DNA from: Plazaster borealis
Taxonomy: Eukaryota > Echinodermata > Asteroidea > Forcipulatida > Labidiasteridae
DNA: 64,000 bases
Reading direction: 5' to 3'
Assembly (NCBI GenBank): GCA_021014325.1
Contig: CM037476.1
Span: 13,366,827-13,430,826, forward strand
Shown here: piece by piece, positions 10,709 to 21,559 of the stretch
Layout of the letters: the number at the start of each line of letters is the position of its first letter
Position numbering within the stretch: position 1 is the first letter of the stretch
Notes under the pieces: generated by a model
The model's database searches: none
Seen by the model: the letters and a program-made list of their open reading frames with translations, nothing else
What the model was told of the DNA's origin: nothing
Program-made: the position numbers and the translations under genes

Positions 10709-11110
10709 GCATGACAGCAGTGACAGCGAACAAGACTCGGATATTGACATCTTATCTCAGTGCAGTGACAGTGCTGTAGATAACCAGCGGCTGGGTACCA
10801 GCTATCCAACAGCCCCCATCATCCACAACGACCTTGGATACCTTCCCAGAGAAACACCATGGACCAACCAAGACAGGAACCGAGCAGCAAACCGTACGAT
10901 CTGAGACTGCGCAGTCAGCGCTTAAAAACAGCGACGCAACGGCGACACCCACCTCCCCAGAGACCCAAGAGTGTGCTTCTCCCCGTGCCGAGTACTCGCA
11001 GTCACAGGGTGAGATTTGAAGAGGCTCTTGAGGCGGACGCTACCAGGCTGATGGGAAGAATCAGGAAGAAACTCAACAAGGAGAACAGAAAACAATCCAG
11101 ACAGAAAGAG
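10709..11110 (+). pseudogene. CEP95: CEP95-like exon with an apparent frame break
   Basis: The acceptor is GTTGACAG and the donor GAG|GTACAG. The first part reads HDSSDSEQDSDIDILSQCSD (acidic and Ser-rich) up to a TGA near 10,902. The second part reads in another frame from about 10,800: SSKPYDLRLRSQRLKTATQR, later RVRFEEALEADATRLMGRIR and RKKLNKENRKQSRQKE, which leads in phase 0 into the exon at 12,186. The frames overlap for about 100 bp. Either an indel joins them, or an internal start is used: the ATG at 10,859 is in a strong context (ACCATGG). The right-arm copy (40,714-41,115) has the same arrangement. CEP95 is a centrosomal protein with an N-terminal CH-type domain and a C-terminal coiled coil. 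Confidence 0.6.
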
Positions 11111-12185
11111 GTACAGAACTTCTCATTCCTGTTGTTTATAACTCGTTGTGACTGTTTTGGGGTGGCAATGAGTGGCTAGTGTGTAAAGTGCTCGCCTCTC
11201 ACCAATGTGACCCTGGTTTGATTCCCGGCTAGGGCCATATGTGAGTTGAGTTGTGCGTTGGTTCTCGCCTATGCCACCAGAGTTTTTCTCCAGGCCCTCC
11301 GGTTTTCCTCCCTCCAGAAAAAATAAACACTTTCGATCTCAGGCTTTGCTCCGTGGTCGTATATGGGTTGATGTGGCTTGCTGTCGTAGGCCCCCTTGCA
11401 TGCCTGCGGCTTGATAACGTTGTAGCCGTGTCCTTCGCAATTCAGCTTCTCAGCTGCTAGTAAGGATGATTAGCCTCTCAAAATTATTATGTTATTATTA
11501 TGACTCGGATAGGACTTCTGTTTTGAGGAATTCACACTATGTTTATTTGCACATGGTCAGCTCTAGAGTAGCAATTTTCTAGAGTTCTTTGTGACTGGTA
11601 AGTGAAAAACAAGAGAGGGCACTGTATAAAAAACACAGGATCTTCAAATTACTACCACCTGGTGTGCAATCCCCAGCGACGTCTGTGTGACTATTTTATC
11701 ATGTTTATTTACCTAATTCACTGGACGTCTTCATCACAATATAATGATTTCGGGAGTCTGTGTCCCTGTGTGGTGTACAGTGTATTGTAAATTTTAGGTG
11801 AGGCAGCGTTTACACGCATACCTGTTGACTCCCAAAATGGTAAAGCAAGGCGCAGTCGCTGCGTGCAAGGGGTTAATACAAATTAAGACAAGTTATCAGT
11901 GGAGTCTCAAACACATATTTTCAAAAGAGCATTGCACGTCGCTTCAATTATTTTAGCAGTGCTCTGATTTTGTGTGTTAGCCTTAAAACATTCTGATGCC
12001 TACTCTGAATATTAACAATTTCAATAAATCAATTAAATCAATACATTTGTATCTAAATATTATAATATAAAATGTTAACACCTACAAGAAATATTGTGAT
12101 TTTGGTCAGATTGGCTGGTTGTTCAGGTTGAGTTTGAGGCCAAGTCAAAGCCTTATTTTCAATTGTCGACGCTTTTCATTCTCAG

Positions 12186-12278
12186 GTTCGTCGTTACGTC
12201 TATGAAAGTAATCTCCAAGAAGCCCAGAGTGGACTGAAGAAGCAGATGGGTAGAAATAAGACAGTCTTTGATGAACAA
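12186..12278 (+). CDS. CEP95: CEP95-like exon
   Basis: The acceptor is CATTCTCAG and the donor CAA|GTAAGT (consensus). The exon is 93 bp, phase 0 both sides. It encodes VRRYVYESNLQEAQSGLKKQ, then MGRNKTVFDEQ. It is intact and joins the preceding RQKE in frame. The identical exon lies at 39,546-39,638 on the minus strand. Confidence 0.65.
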
Positions 12279-12518
12279 GTAAGTAGCAAGATGCAGAATG
12301 TCCTCACTGGACAGTCTCAAAAAATTGTACCTTTTTTTGATAGAGGGCGCTGTTCTGCGGCGACCATTCAACTTGCTCACTTGTTATGAGCATGCTCACT
12401 TGTTATGATCATGCTCTACAATGCAAATTTCCTTTTATGGACAATATATTATAAAATTTAATTGAATTGAATTTTTGCAATAATGTCTTTATCACGCACA
12501 AGAGAGCATGGCTCAAAT

Positions 12519-12900
12519 TGCACACTGGACCACAGGCCGGAGGCCAGAGGCCAGTGATTTTAATGTCGGGCCAGTAAACTTGTGATTGGATAAGTCCAGC
12601 GGTCTTGTTTTTCAATTGAATAATAATACCCCAACTGTAATTTTTTTAATTAAAAAAAAAAGGTTCAGATGTTGACTTTGAGTCCGGTAAATATCTTTTA
12701 ATTCCGTTTAGTATGGCGGTACACTTGAAACCAATAAGACAAATGAGATCAAACTTCTCCATGGAAAGATTTTTTTCTCATTTTGATTCTGGTGTTGTAA
12801 ACAAATTGTAGTCCAGTTAAAACTTTGAGCTACAAGCCTGCGTTCTTGTGGATTTCCCTCCCACTACCCCCCCCTTCCCTAAATTTTAGTCCTGGAGAGG
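12519..12900 (+). repeat. Dispersed repeat D
   Basis: It contains CACTGGACCACAGGCC, GGCCAGTGATTTTAATGTC, ATGTTGACTTTGAGT and AGACAAATGAGAT. The same order of blocks occurs at 16,386-17,260 and inverted at 46,324-46,738. The 16-kb copy is bounded by GGGCTCGAATTT and AAATTTGAGCCCT, so the family has inverted termini and is probably a non-autonomous DNA transposon. Confidence 0.7.
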
Positions 12901-13145
12901 CTCTGTGCAAAGACGTTGTTTCTATGCATTATTGGGGTTTGTGTGTACACTTTGGTTAGTTATAGCTAGATACGTTTGTGCATTTCAATCGTGCATGTCA
13001 AATGTATCATGTGCTGTCGCCATTCTAAATACAACTTTATATTTGTGTGTGTTTTTTATGAACATTTTGTATCGACCCAATTCACCTGACGTCATCATCA
13101 CAATAATCTTGGTTGCGCCTTTTTGGGAGTTGATGTCCCCCGTGT

Positions 13146-13360
13146 GATGCGAATTCTAGGCGACGTGGCGTTTACACTCTTACCATAATTTTGACGTGCA
13201 ATTTGACTCCCAAAATGGTGAGAGTGGCGGACAGTAGCCTCTAGTGATGATGCGAATTCTAGGCGGCACGGCGTTTACACTCTTACCATTATTTTGACGT
13301 GCAATTTGACTCCCAAAATGGTGAGAGTGGCGGACAGTAGCCTCTAGTGATGTTGGTGCA
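13146..13360 (+). repeat. Two-unit tandem duplication, about 105 bp each
   Basis: GTGATGCGAATTCTAGGCG starts at 13,146 and again at about 13,250. Each unit carries GTTTACACTCTTACCAT, CAATTTGACTCCCAAAATGG and GGACAGTAGCCTCTAGTGAT. A related single piece (GACTCCCAAAATGG) lies at 11,828. Confidence 0.8.
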
Positions 13361-13397
13361 AGGGGTCAGTTCACTCATGTGTCGATTACATTTTTTT

Positions 13398-14497
13398 AGC
13401 TGTTTCGTAGCGTAGCGCAGCGCAGCGAAACAGCTCTTGTTTTCGTTAATTTTTTTTTATTTTTTATTTTTTTATTTTTATTTGTATGTTTCAGTCAAGG
13501 CGTTTTTTTACATAGTTCCTAAAGAGCAATTGCAATGAAACTTTCAGTGATGAAAGGTATTGGTAGGCGAAAGGTCCTAAAACAATGGCGTCATGATGAC
13601 GTCATCACCTGCCACGTGACGTCATCTTAAAGTTAATTAATTTCAAATATTTGAAAATCTATATCAAATCAGCCACAAGAGACCGTAGGTTTCTGTTTGC
13701 GGGATTGGGTAGGGATAAATCAGGTCTTCATTTTGTTTTGTGTGCGTGACCTCACATGACCTCTACTTCCAGTCGAAACAGGAAGTGCCCTCGTAATTCA
13801 AAAGTGGCAAAAGTTATGAACTTGCTTTTAACGATGTTAGTGTCTGGGCAGTTAAAAAAAAATAGTGATGACGTCACAAAATGCAACAGCGCCCTCTAGC
13901 GACAGGTTGAAAACTCTTCAAAATGGACTTTTTGAAGATGTGTGTGGTGAAGTTTTGTGCAATCACTTCAAAATTTACACACATGGTGATCGTCAGGCAG
14001 CCATCATATGTGTGAAGTTTCAGATTAATGACGTCATCGGGGGTCACGTGACGCGGCATTAAAGGTGCACTTTTTGAAGTTGTATATCTCCCGAAGTATT
14101 AGAGCGATCATGTTGAAACTTGGTCGTTAGATAATGGCAAGTTCCTGTTAAACTTGTAATGACGTCATGATGACGTCATCACACGATTTGTTATGATTTT
14201 TTCATTTTTGCCCCTTTAAGTCAGAAATTGCTAACGGAAAATGCTTTAATCCAAATTCTTTTTCAAACAGGGTTGATATGTCATTACTGATTCGAAAAAT
14301 ATTTGACGTCATCATGACGTCATCATTTCTCAGGTTATATTATCTTAAAGGTACAGTTTTACAAGATATATATGTAGACAATGAATTCGATCTCACAAGG
14401 CATTAAATATTGTATTATTAAGTTGATTATATACACACTACAACACTTTCATATTCACTTGATTAATTTGAAAAAAAATATACACGAAACAGCTCTG
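13398..14497 (+). repeat. Putative 1.1-kb non-autonomous element with clustered TGACGTCA
   Basis: The left end has AGCTGTTTCG and a small palindrome closing with CGAAACAGCT at 13,435; the right end again has CGAAACAGCT at about 14,486, giving inverted termini. Inside are eight copies of the palindrome TGACGTCA at 13,597, 13,617, 13,869, 14,029, 14,160, 14,171, 14,304 and 14,315. No ORF. It is inverted in the right arm at about 37,330-38,430. Confidence 0.55.
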
Positions 14498-14589
14498 CAT
14501 TTGTGCACAAATGCAATTATGTCTATTTTTTTATTTTTTCGGATTTTGAGATTTGTGTGCAATCATGAAACTTTTGAATCTCTTTGCAG

Positions 14590-14659
14590 GATGCTGAATA
14601 CAAGAAGGTTTTCAGCGGTCCCAAGACAAGCAAGTACCAGCCAGCCAATAAATACAGTA
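14590..14659 (+). CDS. CEP95: CEP95-like exon
   Basis: The acceptor is CTCTTTGCAG and the donor is consensus GTAAGT. The exon is 70 bp, phase 0 in and phase 1 out. It encodes DAEYKKVFSGPKTSKYQPAN, then KYS. Intact. Its split codon is completed by the exon at 15,273. Confidence 0.65.
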
Positions 14660-15094
14660 GTAAGTTCAAATGTAACCAACAATTGAATAGAGTAGAGTAT
14701 CCCCTAATTAATGTTTTAGTTTGTTTCCAAGAAGAAGCATACCCTAAACTACATCACATTAGGCCAAGTAAAAAAAACAAATAGTTGATTGTTCCCGCCC
14801 TCATCCTTTTTAAAAAGTATTCATTTTTTCTCTTAAAAGTATAGAAATAAATGTGTATCTGAATTGAATTGAATTTTTAATATCAATGTGGATCTTGCCA
14901 TTGCTAATTTCAGTTTCCCTTGTGTTTTATTACTTGATGTATGAAAATAAAAAAAAGTTGCATCCCATTGAGGTGATCCCCTGGCTGCCGCTTCCCAGGT
15001 TGTATTGTAAACTTGGGTGTGATCCCTGGCTACACGGCAGTTTACGGTTGAATGGCTTCTGACTGGCACCCCTGAACAAAGATGTTGACAAAAT

Positions 15095-15215
15095 AGGGAG
15101 ACCGCCAACATATGGCTAGATAGCTCAGTTGGTAGAGCGCCAGTACGTTAAACCAGAGGTCGTTGGATCAAATCCCGCTCTAGTTAATTTTTCTTTGTTC
15201 AACCCCACCCAAATC
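15095..15215 (+). mobile_element. SINE family B (tRNA-Asn-like head)
   Basis: The head GCTAGATAGCTCAGTTGGTA with AGAGCGCC is an A-box. The anticodon-region ACGTTAA suggests a GTT loop, and the degenerate B-box is GGATCAAATCC. It is preceded by AATAGGGAGACCGCCAACAT and followed by TTTGTTCAACCC, both shared with the copy at 19,898. The context fits a SINE better than a free tRNA gene. Confidence 0.65.
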
Positions 15216-15272
15216 ATTGCAAATTTCATAAGCAATATTTGACAGTCCCCTCTGTATCTTTACTCTTTACAG

Positions 15273-15377
15273 CCAAGGTAACAACAGACAGGCTTTCCCG
15301 CTCCAGATCCAAGGCTACAAGTTCCAAACGCAAGAGAAGTGCCTCGTCAAGTCCCACCATGCATCGGCACAAGAGAT
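15273..15377 (+). CDS. CEP95: CEP95-like exon, basic Ser/Arg-rich
   Basis: The acceptor is CTCTTTACAG; the two leading bases complete the codon from 14,659. It encodes KVTTDRLSRSRSKATSSKRK, then RSASSSPTMHRHKR. The donor AGAT|GTAAAT is weak and leaves phase 1, which does not fit the phase-0 exon at 17,713. An unseen exon or another break may lie between. Confidence 0.55.
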
Positions 15378-15759
15378 GTAAATATCAAGCCAATTTATTC
15401 GTTTAGCCCTGATGCAATTGTTACATCTATTAACCCTTTCATGCACCAATACTTTTAGTGATAAATTGATCATATGGACACATTAGTTAACTCTTTTTTT
15501 GGCAAATGGCGACCCCCCCCCCAAAAAAAAAAAACAGGTCACAATATAGCACCCTCAAGAGTCCTCTTTCCCATTCTGAAAACTGTGTGGTCGTACGATC
15601 TTTTTTTTTCGTTTTACAACTATTTTTTGGAAGGGATTTAAACCGGTAGCGACCGGTCTGCGTGTGAAAGTGTTAATTGTTTGCTGTAACCACTGCTAAT
15701 GAAAGGATTCAAACTGCTCTCTTGTCACCGGGCACCCTCGGTGGTCTCAAAGACATCTG

Positions 15760-15960
15760 GGCCCAATGTCTTAGGGCTGCTTTGGCAGATAATATCGCTT
15801 AACAATTCTCTGCTTAGCAGAAATGAGCAGGATGCCTGTCACAAATTGTACATGTGACATGGTGTTTTGGTCGGTTACCGCATTCTGGTAAGCAAATTTT
15901 TGTTGCACTTAGCTACTTTTAGTGCTTAAGCAACTCTATGAAATTGGGCCCTGCACTAGA
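15760..15960 (+). repeat. Dispersed repeat (GGGCCC...GAGCAGG type)
   Basis: It carries TGGGCCCAATG, CTTAGCAGAAATGAGCAGG, GTCACAAATTGTACATGTGAC and GCTTAAGCAACTCTATGAAATT. The blocks recur in part at 1-60, 6,760-7,020 and 24,310-24,440, and inverted at 35,880-36,090. Confidence 0.6.
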
Positions 15961-16385
15961 ATGTGCAGGTTGTGGATTTGAATCCCACCCAAGTATCCTG
16001 TGGAATTTGTTTTTCTGCAGGATTTGGAAACACATCAGTTTAGGGGTAAAACCAAAACAAAATCTAGCGGTATAAGAATCCGGGGTTCATGGGTTCATAT
16101 CACAACCTAGTAGCCTGTTTTTGTTTGATTCTCCACAGGACTTGAAAAGCACTGATTATACGATGTTTATCACACATCAGTGTCGTGGTGAAACCAAAAT
16201 ATTGAACATATGATCAGTTATCCAATATAAAATCCATTCAAATTTCATGGCTCTGCTGACCGTAAGCAAAAAATTGGCGCTCGGGGAAGCGTATTTCACA
16301 GGTTAGCAGGGAGTGTTTGCTTGTGCGCGTGCGTACTCCACGTTACTAGGCATTCTTCGCTTACACAGCTAGCACAGAAATTGGC

Positions 16386-17260
16386 ACAGGGCTCGAATTT
16401 TACACTGGACCGCAGGCCCGAGGCCAGTGATTTTGGCATCGGGCCACTAAACTCAGAATTGAATAAGTTCGACTGTCTTGTGTTGTACAATTGAACAATA
16501 ATAAGAGGTGTGGCGGTTGTAGTTTCTATGTTAAATACAAAATGTCCTAATCTCAGAATGCTCAATAATAACTTCAGCAATGTTCACTCTGTCAATTCAC
16601 TTTGTTCATTAAAGCTGCTCCCTTGGTTTATTCTAGCTTGTAACTTCACAGATTCACAAGTTCAAGTGATCAATAATACACTAGTTCACTAGAAGTTATT
16701 CTCTTATTCACTACTCACTGTTGTTTCACTGTGTGTCACTGTGTGTCACTGTTTTATCTTTCACTATATTCACGTAAAAACTCTTTCCTCGGGTCATTGA
16801 AAGGACGCTCATATAAACTGGCTAAGAACTTCTGTAATTTACGACGGAGACAACGTGAGACCAACAAAATGTCTATCTAACGTAAAGATGAAGGGCGCCA
16901 CCAATCGTCCAAGCTTAGACTCATTTATCAGCAGTTACAATAGGCCTACCTCACTGTGTAGTATCTATAATTTAAAGAAATGGTGTTCAAATGTTGACTT
17001 TGAGTTTGATTCTGGTAAAAACTTTCAATTCTGTAGTGAGCAACAAAGTATACTTACCCATAAGACAAATGAGATAAATCTTCCCTCTTAGTTATTGTCC
17101 AAATGAAAACAGTTTACATGTTAGTCTTTTTAGAAAGTTCTTTCTCATTTAGATTCTAGTCTTGTAAATTAAATTCTGGTGCGGTAAAAATTTTGAGTTA
17201 CAAGCCCTGCAATCTTGTGGAATTTTACCCCAAATTTGAGCCCTGCAGCGCTTGCCCTGT
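16386..17260 (+). repeat. Dispersed repeat D with a nested insertion
   Basis: The ends GGGCTCGAATTTTACACTGG and AAATTTGAGCCCTG are inverted. The centre (about 16,500-16,960) is a separate insertion with TTCACTGTGTGTCACTGTG runs. The rest matches the copies at 12,519 and 46,324. Confidence 0.7.
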
Positions 17261-17712
17261 AAGCGAAGAATGGTGGTCGCAAGCACAGAGTACGGCGGTA
17301 AGCACAGCCATGATATTGTAGCGTAGACGGGGCGCAACAAACAAGTTAAGAAACGAACCACAGTTTTAGGGGTGGCTTTTACTTCCTAGCCACAAAAGCA
17401 ATTTAATTACTGCTCAAAAACCTACATACAAAATTACTCAAACTCCAAGGTTGAGACCTGGGCCCTCTTATTGATACAACAGAAAATAAGTATTGATCTT
17501 CCCCCAAGCCAAACTCATGCTTGCCAAAATCACATAACAATCATTCACAGTTAACGAGATGGTGCTGGACCACCGTTACGAATTAACCAAGACCCTCTAA
17601 ACGTTGTGCTATTAGATCGTCCTGCGAAAACCAAATCCACATTTGTCTCAAAGCACAGACCAATCCTACCCTTATAATCATGTACCCCATCTCTGTTTTT
17701 GTCTTGGTTTAG

Positions 17713-17787
17713 ATGGAGGAGGCGGAGAAGTGTCAAGACATCCTTCTGCAGATCATGAAGAAGGAGCTCGGCCACAATCAGAGAATG
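17713..17787 (+). CDS. CEP95: CEP95-like exon (coiled coil)
   Basis: The acceptor is TTGGTTTAG and the donor ATG|GTCAGT. The exon is 75 bp, phase 0. It encodes MEEAEKCQDILLQIMKKELG, then HNQRM. The heptad pattern is clear. Confidence 0.65.
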
Positions 17788-18174
17788 GTCAGTCCATTAT
17801 GATAAACACGTAATAATAGACCTAGACTGGTTCCTTGTCTTTATCTGGAAGGATAAAGACAGGCACTGGTCTTACAGGCCCAATGATTTAATTCAACGTT
17901 CAGTGACGTAAGCTTTCCATATCTGTGTTATGATTGGTCCGAGAGTGATGTAGTTTGTCAGCGTGCACTTTCCGTCGTCTGCTGCATGCAGCATGTGCAT
18001 AATGTTTGTACATGCATGTTATGTTGTTTTATTCACTATGTGTACCTGCTGTGTGAATTGACTGCGAATCTGCATGTGATGGATGTGAGATCAACTGGCA
18101 GGATCCTGCAAGGCGCTCAAGGCCAGCATCTGGCGTTATTCACGAGCCTTAAGGTGTGACGTCAGATGTTCAGG

Positions 18175-18345
18175 CTATAATAGACCCCCCCTTGCATATG
18201 AAGTCACAAGCCCCAAACAGCGCCCTCAGTGAGGTCAATGAAGACCTATCATTGGCTGAGAGTTGTGCGTGGCGCGTACACACCTGCTTATTTCCATTGT
18301 TTGACCTCAACAATGGCGGCTAATGCAAGGGGTTTATAGTAGAAT
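18175..18345 (+). mobile_element. MITE, CCTTGCAT family
   Basis: Inverted ends CCCCCTTGCATATG and GCTAATGCAAGGGG enclose AACAGCGCCCTCAGTGAGG, CATTGGCTGAGAGTTGTGCG and TTGTTTGACCTC. Relatives lie at 21,560, 42,269 and 43,048, and in the right arm at 33,505. Confidence 0.75.
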
Positions 18346-18660
18346 TTATTCATAACACTGTAGAGCGTTAAATATTCTGAGGCTCTACTTTGTAAAACAA
18401 CATTACTGCGCTAACAGTGTGAATTTATGTGACCCCCCAAAAAAGCAATTTAGATCAAATTAGGAACAAGGAAGTTGTAAGAAATTTCTTGAATTGTTCA
18501 ATTGATTTGGCAGACTTTATAAATGTGGGAATATTGTTCCATTCCTTAGTAGTGTGACCCTTAGTTGGTTTTGAGTCCTAATAATTGGGAAAGAGGACTC
18601 GGCGTTCGTTGTACTCTGTACTCTGGGGTCATATAGCATTTATTTGTAGTCTGTAAATTC

Positions 18661-19274
18661 TGCAAGTATAGAAGATGAAGGAAAAATATAGATGTTGGTT
18701 CGTCTTCTACCAGAATGTGAATGACTTAATATAAAATAACAAAGGATATTTAAATTATTATATAGATTTCATAAACAAATGATGCAAAGTTAAAAAGTAA
18801 GGGTTTGCTTAAGGCACTTAACAAAGAAAACAAGATGGCACAACAGTTCCCGCCAAAAGCTTGCTGACGGCCGCCATCTTGAAAATACGTGGCTTTCGAT
18901 GTTTAAGACATCATAAATGCAATTAAATATACTGGTAGCGAAAAATAATCACGCCTATTTAAAGTATTAACTTAAGAATATATTTACAGTGAGATTCGGC
19001 TGAATTTGGTCATTGTTCCTGATTATCTCAATATGGAGGAGGAACGGTCATCTCGCAAACGATACAATCTTAACTAGCAAAATGACGATAAATCTCGGCT
19101 AATACAAATTATGATAAGGTAATTCTACAATGCATGTGTTCACGTCTAATGCATAAATAAACGAAATACAATTACAAGCATGAGATATAACAAGAGAAAA
19201 TATTTACCTGCAAGTATAGAAGACGAAGGAAAAATATAGATGTTGGTTCGTCTTCTACCAGAATGTGAATGACG
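18661..19274 (+). repeat. Direct 65-bp repeats flanking about 485 bp
   Basis: GCAAGTATAGAAGATGAAGG with TATAGATGTTGGTTCGTCTT occurs at 18,661-18,725 and again at 19,210-19,274 with one or two changes. The enclosed stretch has no ORF. It could be a tandem duplication or short LTR-like ends. Confidence 0.7.
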
Positions 19275-19430
19275 ACAAAACTATTAAGTAGGCCTACGCC
19301 GCCAACGGTGGGTGATTTGAATTTGAATTGAGGTTGATTTAAATGTGATGAATAATTATGCAAAATAGTAGTTACGTAATGCTACATGGATGAATGCAGT
19401 CAAAATTTAGAGGAGGGATACTATTCATAC

Positions 19431-19481
19431 CTGTTGCAGTAGCGAAGACTGCGAACACTCTCTGTCTCCAGATGGCAGAAC
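19431..19481 (-). CDS. Possible antisense exon between CEP95 exons
   Basis: On the minus strand, a 51-bp segment with acceptor TTGGTTTAG and donor CAG|GTATGA encodes FCRLETESVRSLRYCN, which looks like coiled coil. It lies between the plus-strand exons at 17,713 and 19,689. It could be a flipped CEP95 exon, an exon of an antisense gene, or chance. Confidence 0.25.
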
Positions 19482-19688
19482 CTAAACCAACACACAGAAT
19501 AAACATTAGAGATACTGCAAAATGATTGGTTCAAAAAATTGACGTGAACATGCGTACCGCGTGTTGTTTTGCGGGAACATACATTTTTTTTAACGGTTTT
19601 GCAAACAGCGGAACGCAACCCCCAGTTGTCAACCTTTGGCTGTGTAATCATTTTGTAAATAAACCCACAACCCTCTTTCGTCATGCAG

Positions 19689-19840
19689 AGGGAGATGAAG
19701 GAGACACGAGCCAAAGACCGAGCCCTCCAGAGCAAGGTCCAGGAGCAGCGGCAGGTCAACGCTCGAGCCCGTCGTTACTGCGATGAATTTCATCTTCGTT
19801 CAAAATCACGGATGATGAAGAGAAGGACCAAGAGGAGCAG
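19689..19840 (+). pseudogene. CEP95: CEP95-like exon with a 3' frame break
   Basis: The acceptor is GTCATGCAG (phase 0). It encodes REMKETRAKDRALQSKVQEQ, then VNARARRYCDEFHLRSKSRM and MKRRTK. The likely donor is CAG|GTTAGA. In the reading frame of the exon this leaves phase 2, but the next exon needs phase 0. A one-base loss near 19,830 would explain this, because an EEQ-like end appears in the neighbouring frame directly before the donor. The right-arm copy (32,002-32,153) has the same break. Confidence 0.6.
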
Positions 19841-19897
19841 GTTAGATCAATTCTCCTTTCTTACTTTTTTTTATCAAATATTGACAAAGATATTGAC

Positions 19898-20010
19898 AAA
19901 ATAGGGAGACTGCCAACATAGGGCACCAGCTCAGTTGGTAGGGCACCGGAACGTTAATCTGGACGTGGCAGGTTCAAGTCCCGCTCTAGCCAATTTTGTC
20001 TTTGTTCAAC
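19898..20010 (+). mobile_element. SINE family B, second copy
   Basis: AATAGGGAGACTGCCAACAT, then CCAGCTCAGTTGGTAGGGC, ACGTTAATCTGGA, GGTTCAAGTCCCGCTCTAG and TTTGTTCAACCC. The same order of blocks is seen at 15,095. Confidence 0.7.
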
Positions 20011-20083
20011 CCAGAATTATTTAAAAGTTTACTCAGTCAGTTTCCCCCTTGTGGTTTATAACTTGTAATTTTTTCTCTGTAAG

Positions 20084-20217
20084 ATTTTTAAGCGACTCTT
20101 TGAGGACGGTCTGAAAATCCAGAAAGCTTGAATCCATGACTTGAGAAATTACGCCCGAGAAAAGAGAGAGGAGTCGTCCCAAAGACAGCAGGATGAGACA
20201 GACTCATTGGAAAACTT
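20084..20217 (+). pseudogene. CEP95: CEP95-like exon with an in-frame TGA
   Basis: The acceptor is TCTCTGTAAG and the donor CTT|GTATCC. It encodes IFKRLFEDGLKIQKA, a TGA codon near 20,129, then IHDLRNYAREKREESSQRQQ and DETDSLENF. The segments on both sides fit remembered vertebrate CEP95 (IFK-LFEEGL-IQK, LR-YAKEKR). The right-arm copy (31,625-31,758) has several substitutions, three of them synonymous before the stop, but keeps the same TGA. Confidence 0.65.
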
Positions 20218-20269
20218 GTATCCTTTTTGAAAATCATAATTTCTATTGTATTCTGCACACATTTTTATC

Positions 20270-20405
20270 ATGACATGTCATGGCCAAGCGGTCTAGTGCA
20301 CCGAACTCTAGTTCGCATGGCTGAATCATCGGAGTGTGAGTTTTGATTCCCGATCATGACTCTTGTGTCCTTGAGCAATGATCTTAAACCATAAATTGCT
20401 ACTCT
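20270..20405 (+). mobile_element. SINE family A, 5' fragment
   Basis: ATGTCATGGCCAAGCGGTCT, GTGTGAGTTTTGATTCCCGA and TTGTGTCCTTGAGCAATGAT. It is diverged. Its inverted copy is at 31,440-31,575. Confidence 0.65.
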
Positions 20406-21433
20406 TAAGCCAGGTGTATGAAATAGGGATGGGACAGTATTTTTAAGGGCTAGCCCATTATTAGCGCCAATTTTTCATTCCATTTCGTTCCATTTCATAT
20501 TTATTAAAAATTCCAAGTGGCAGCCTTAATTAAGAGTTGAATTATGTGGAATTTAAAAGGGGATAAGTATAAAATTACAGAAGAAAAAAACCCAAGAATA
20601 GGATCATCGTCTGTCAATCCAAGATGCTTTTGGACCGTTGCGGATTGAAACAATATTCAGTGTGCTGACTTGACTCCTTGAGAAACCCTCAAGAGCTTTT
20701 AAATTATTTAAAATTGATCTCTGTAGGTGCTTTACTTTTAGCAGTATGGCTATCCAAACATATCAAGTCATGCTAATTAGTCATAAGTTCGTTAATCTCT
20801 ATCTCAAACAATAAACCAAATGACATCAAATTTGTTCGGGGGGTTTCTCTGGCTGTTGGCTGCAATTATATCGTCGAAGAAGGACTCTTCGGCGTTCCGC
20901 TTGTAGCCACTGCCAAAGCTATTCATTCGAATATTGAGACTTGTGTGTTTCATGCGTTTTGTAGTCACAAAGTGATGTTATTACTGTTATTATTGCTATA
21001 TGAATCTGTGACTCTGTGGTGTTGAGCAAAGTTGTTCAGGATTCCTCTTGAGCAAGGTTTGAATTGATGCAGTAACAACAAATAATTTGCACAAATGGTT
21101 GAACCTTTAGGGCTATGTCACACGAAGCAATTTACTGGCATCCAGTTCCAGGCAATCTCAAAAAAGAAAAGGTATTCACATTTGAAAGTTCACATATTTT
21201 TCTTGGGGATCGTAAGTTATTGTCTGAAAAATTACTCATGTGCCACAGTGGTCCTGCAGCATGCACTGCAGTTGGTTGCCTCTAGGTTGCCTTGAAGTTG
21301 CCTGTGTGACAAGGCCCTTGTGATACAATGTTTGAAGTTCATGATGACATTAGATCTGGGTTCAGATGTTGTAACCAAGGCAGGAGAGACTTCAAGCGAT
21401 CAAGCAATAATTTCCTTAGTGTTCACTCTCCAG

Positions 21434-21518
21434 CTATCGTAACCAGTTTAGTATGCTAGCGGAAACTATTGCTACTGAGAGATACGAGTTGCAGGTCAGG
21501 GACAAGGCACAGACAAAG
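21434..21518 (+). CDS. CEP95: CEP95-like exon (highly conserved)
   Basis: The acceptor CTCTCCAG completes the Phe codon from 20,217. It encodes YRNQFSMLAETIATERYELQ, then VRDKAQTK. The donor is consensus GTGAGT, phase 0. QFS-LAE-I--E is the part I recall best from vertebrate CEP95. Intact. Confidence 0.75.
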
Positions 21519-21559
21519 GTGAGTCGTCGTTCTCTCTGGTTCTTTACTGTTTTTGTTTA

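Noticed and set aside
15111..15184. Functional tRNA-Asn gene
   Set aside because: The B-box is degenerate, the anticodon stem pairs poorly, and flanking blocks are shared with another copy; SINE is a better fit.
20084..20217. Selenocysteine or readthrough at the in-frame TGA
   Set aside because: No reason for selenocysteine in a centrosomal coiled coil, and neighbouring exons carry frameshifts; nonsense mutation is simpler.
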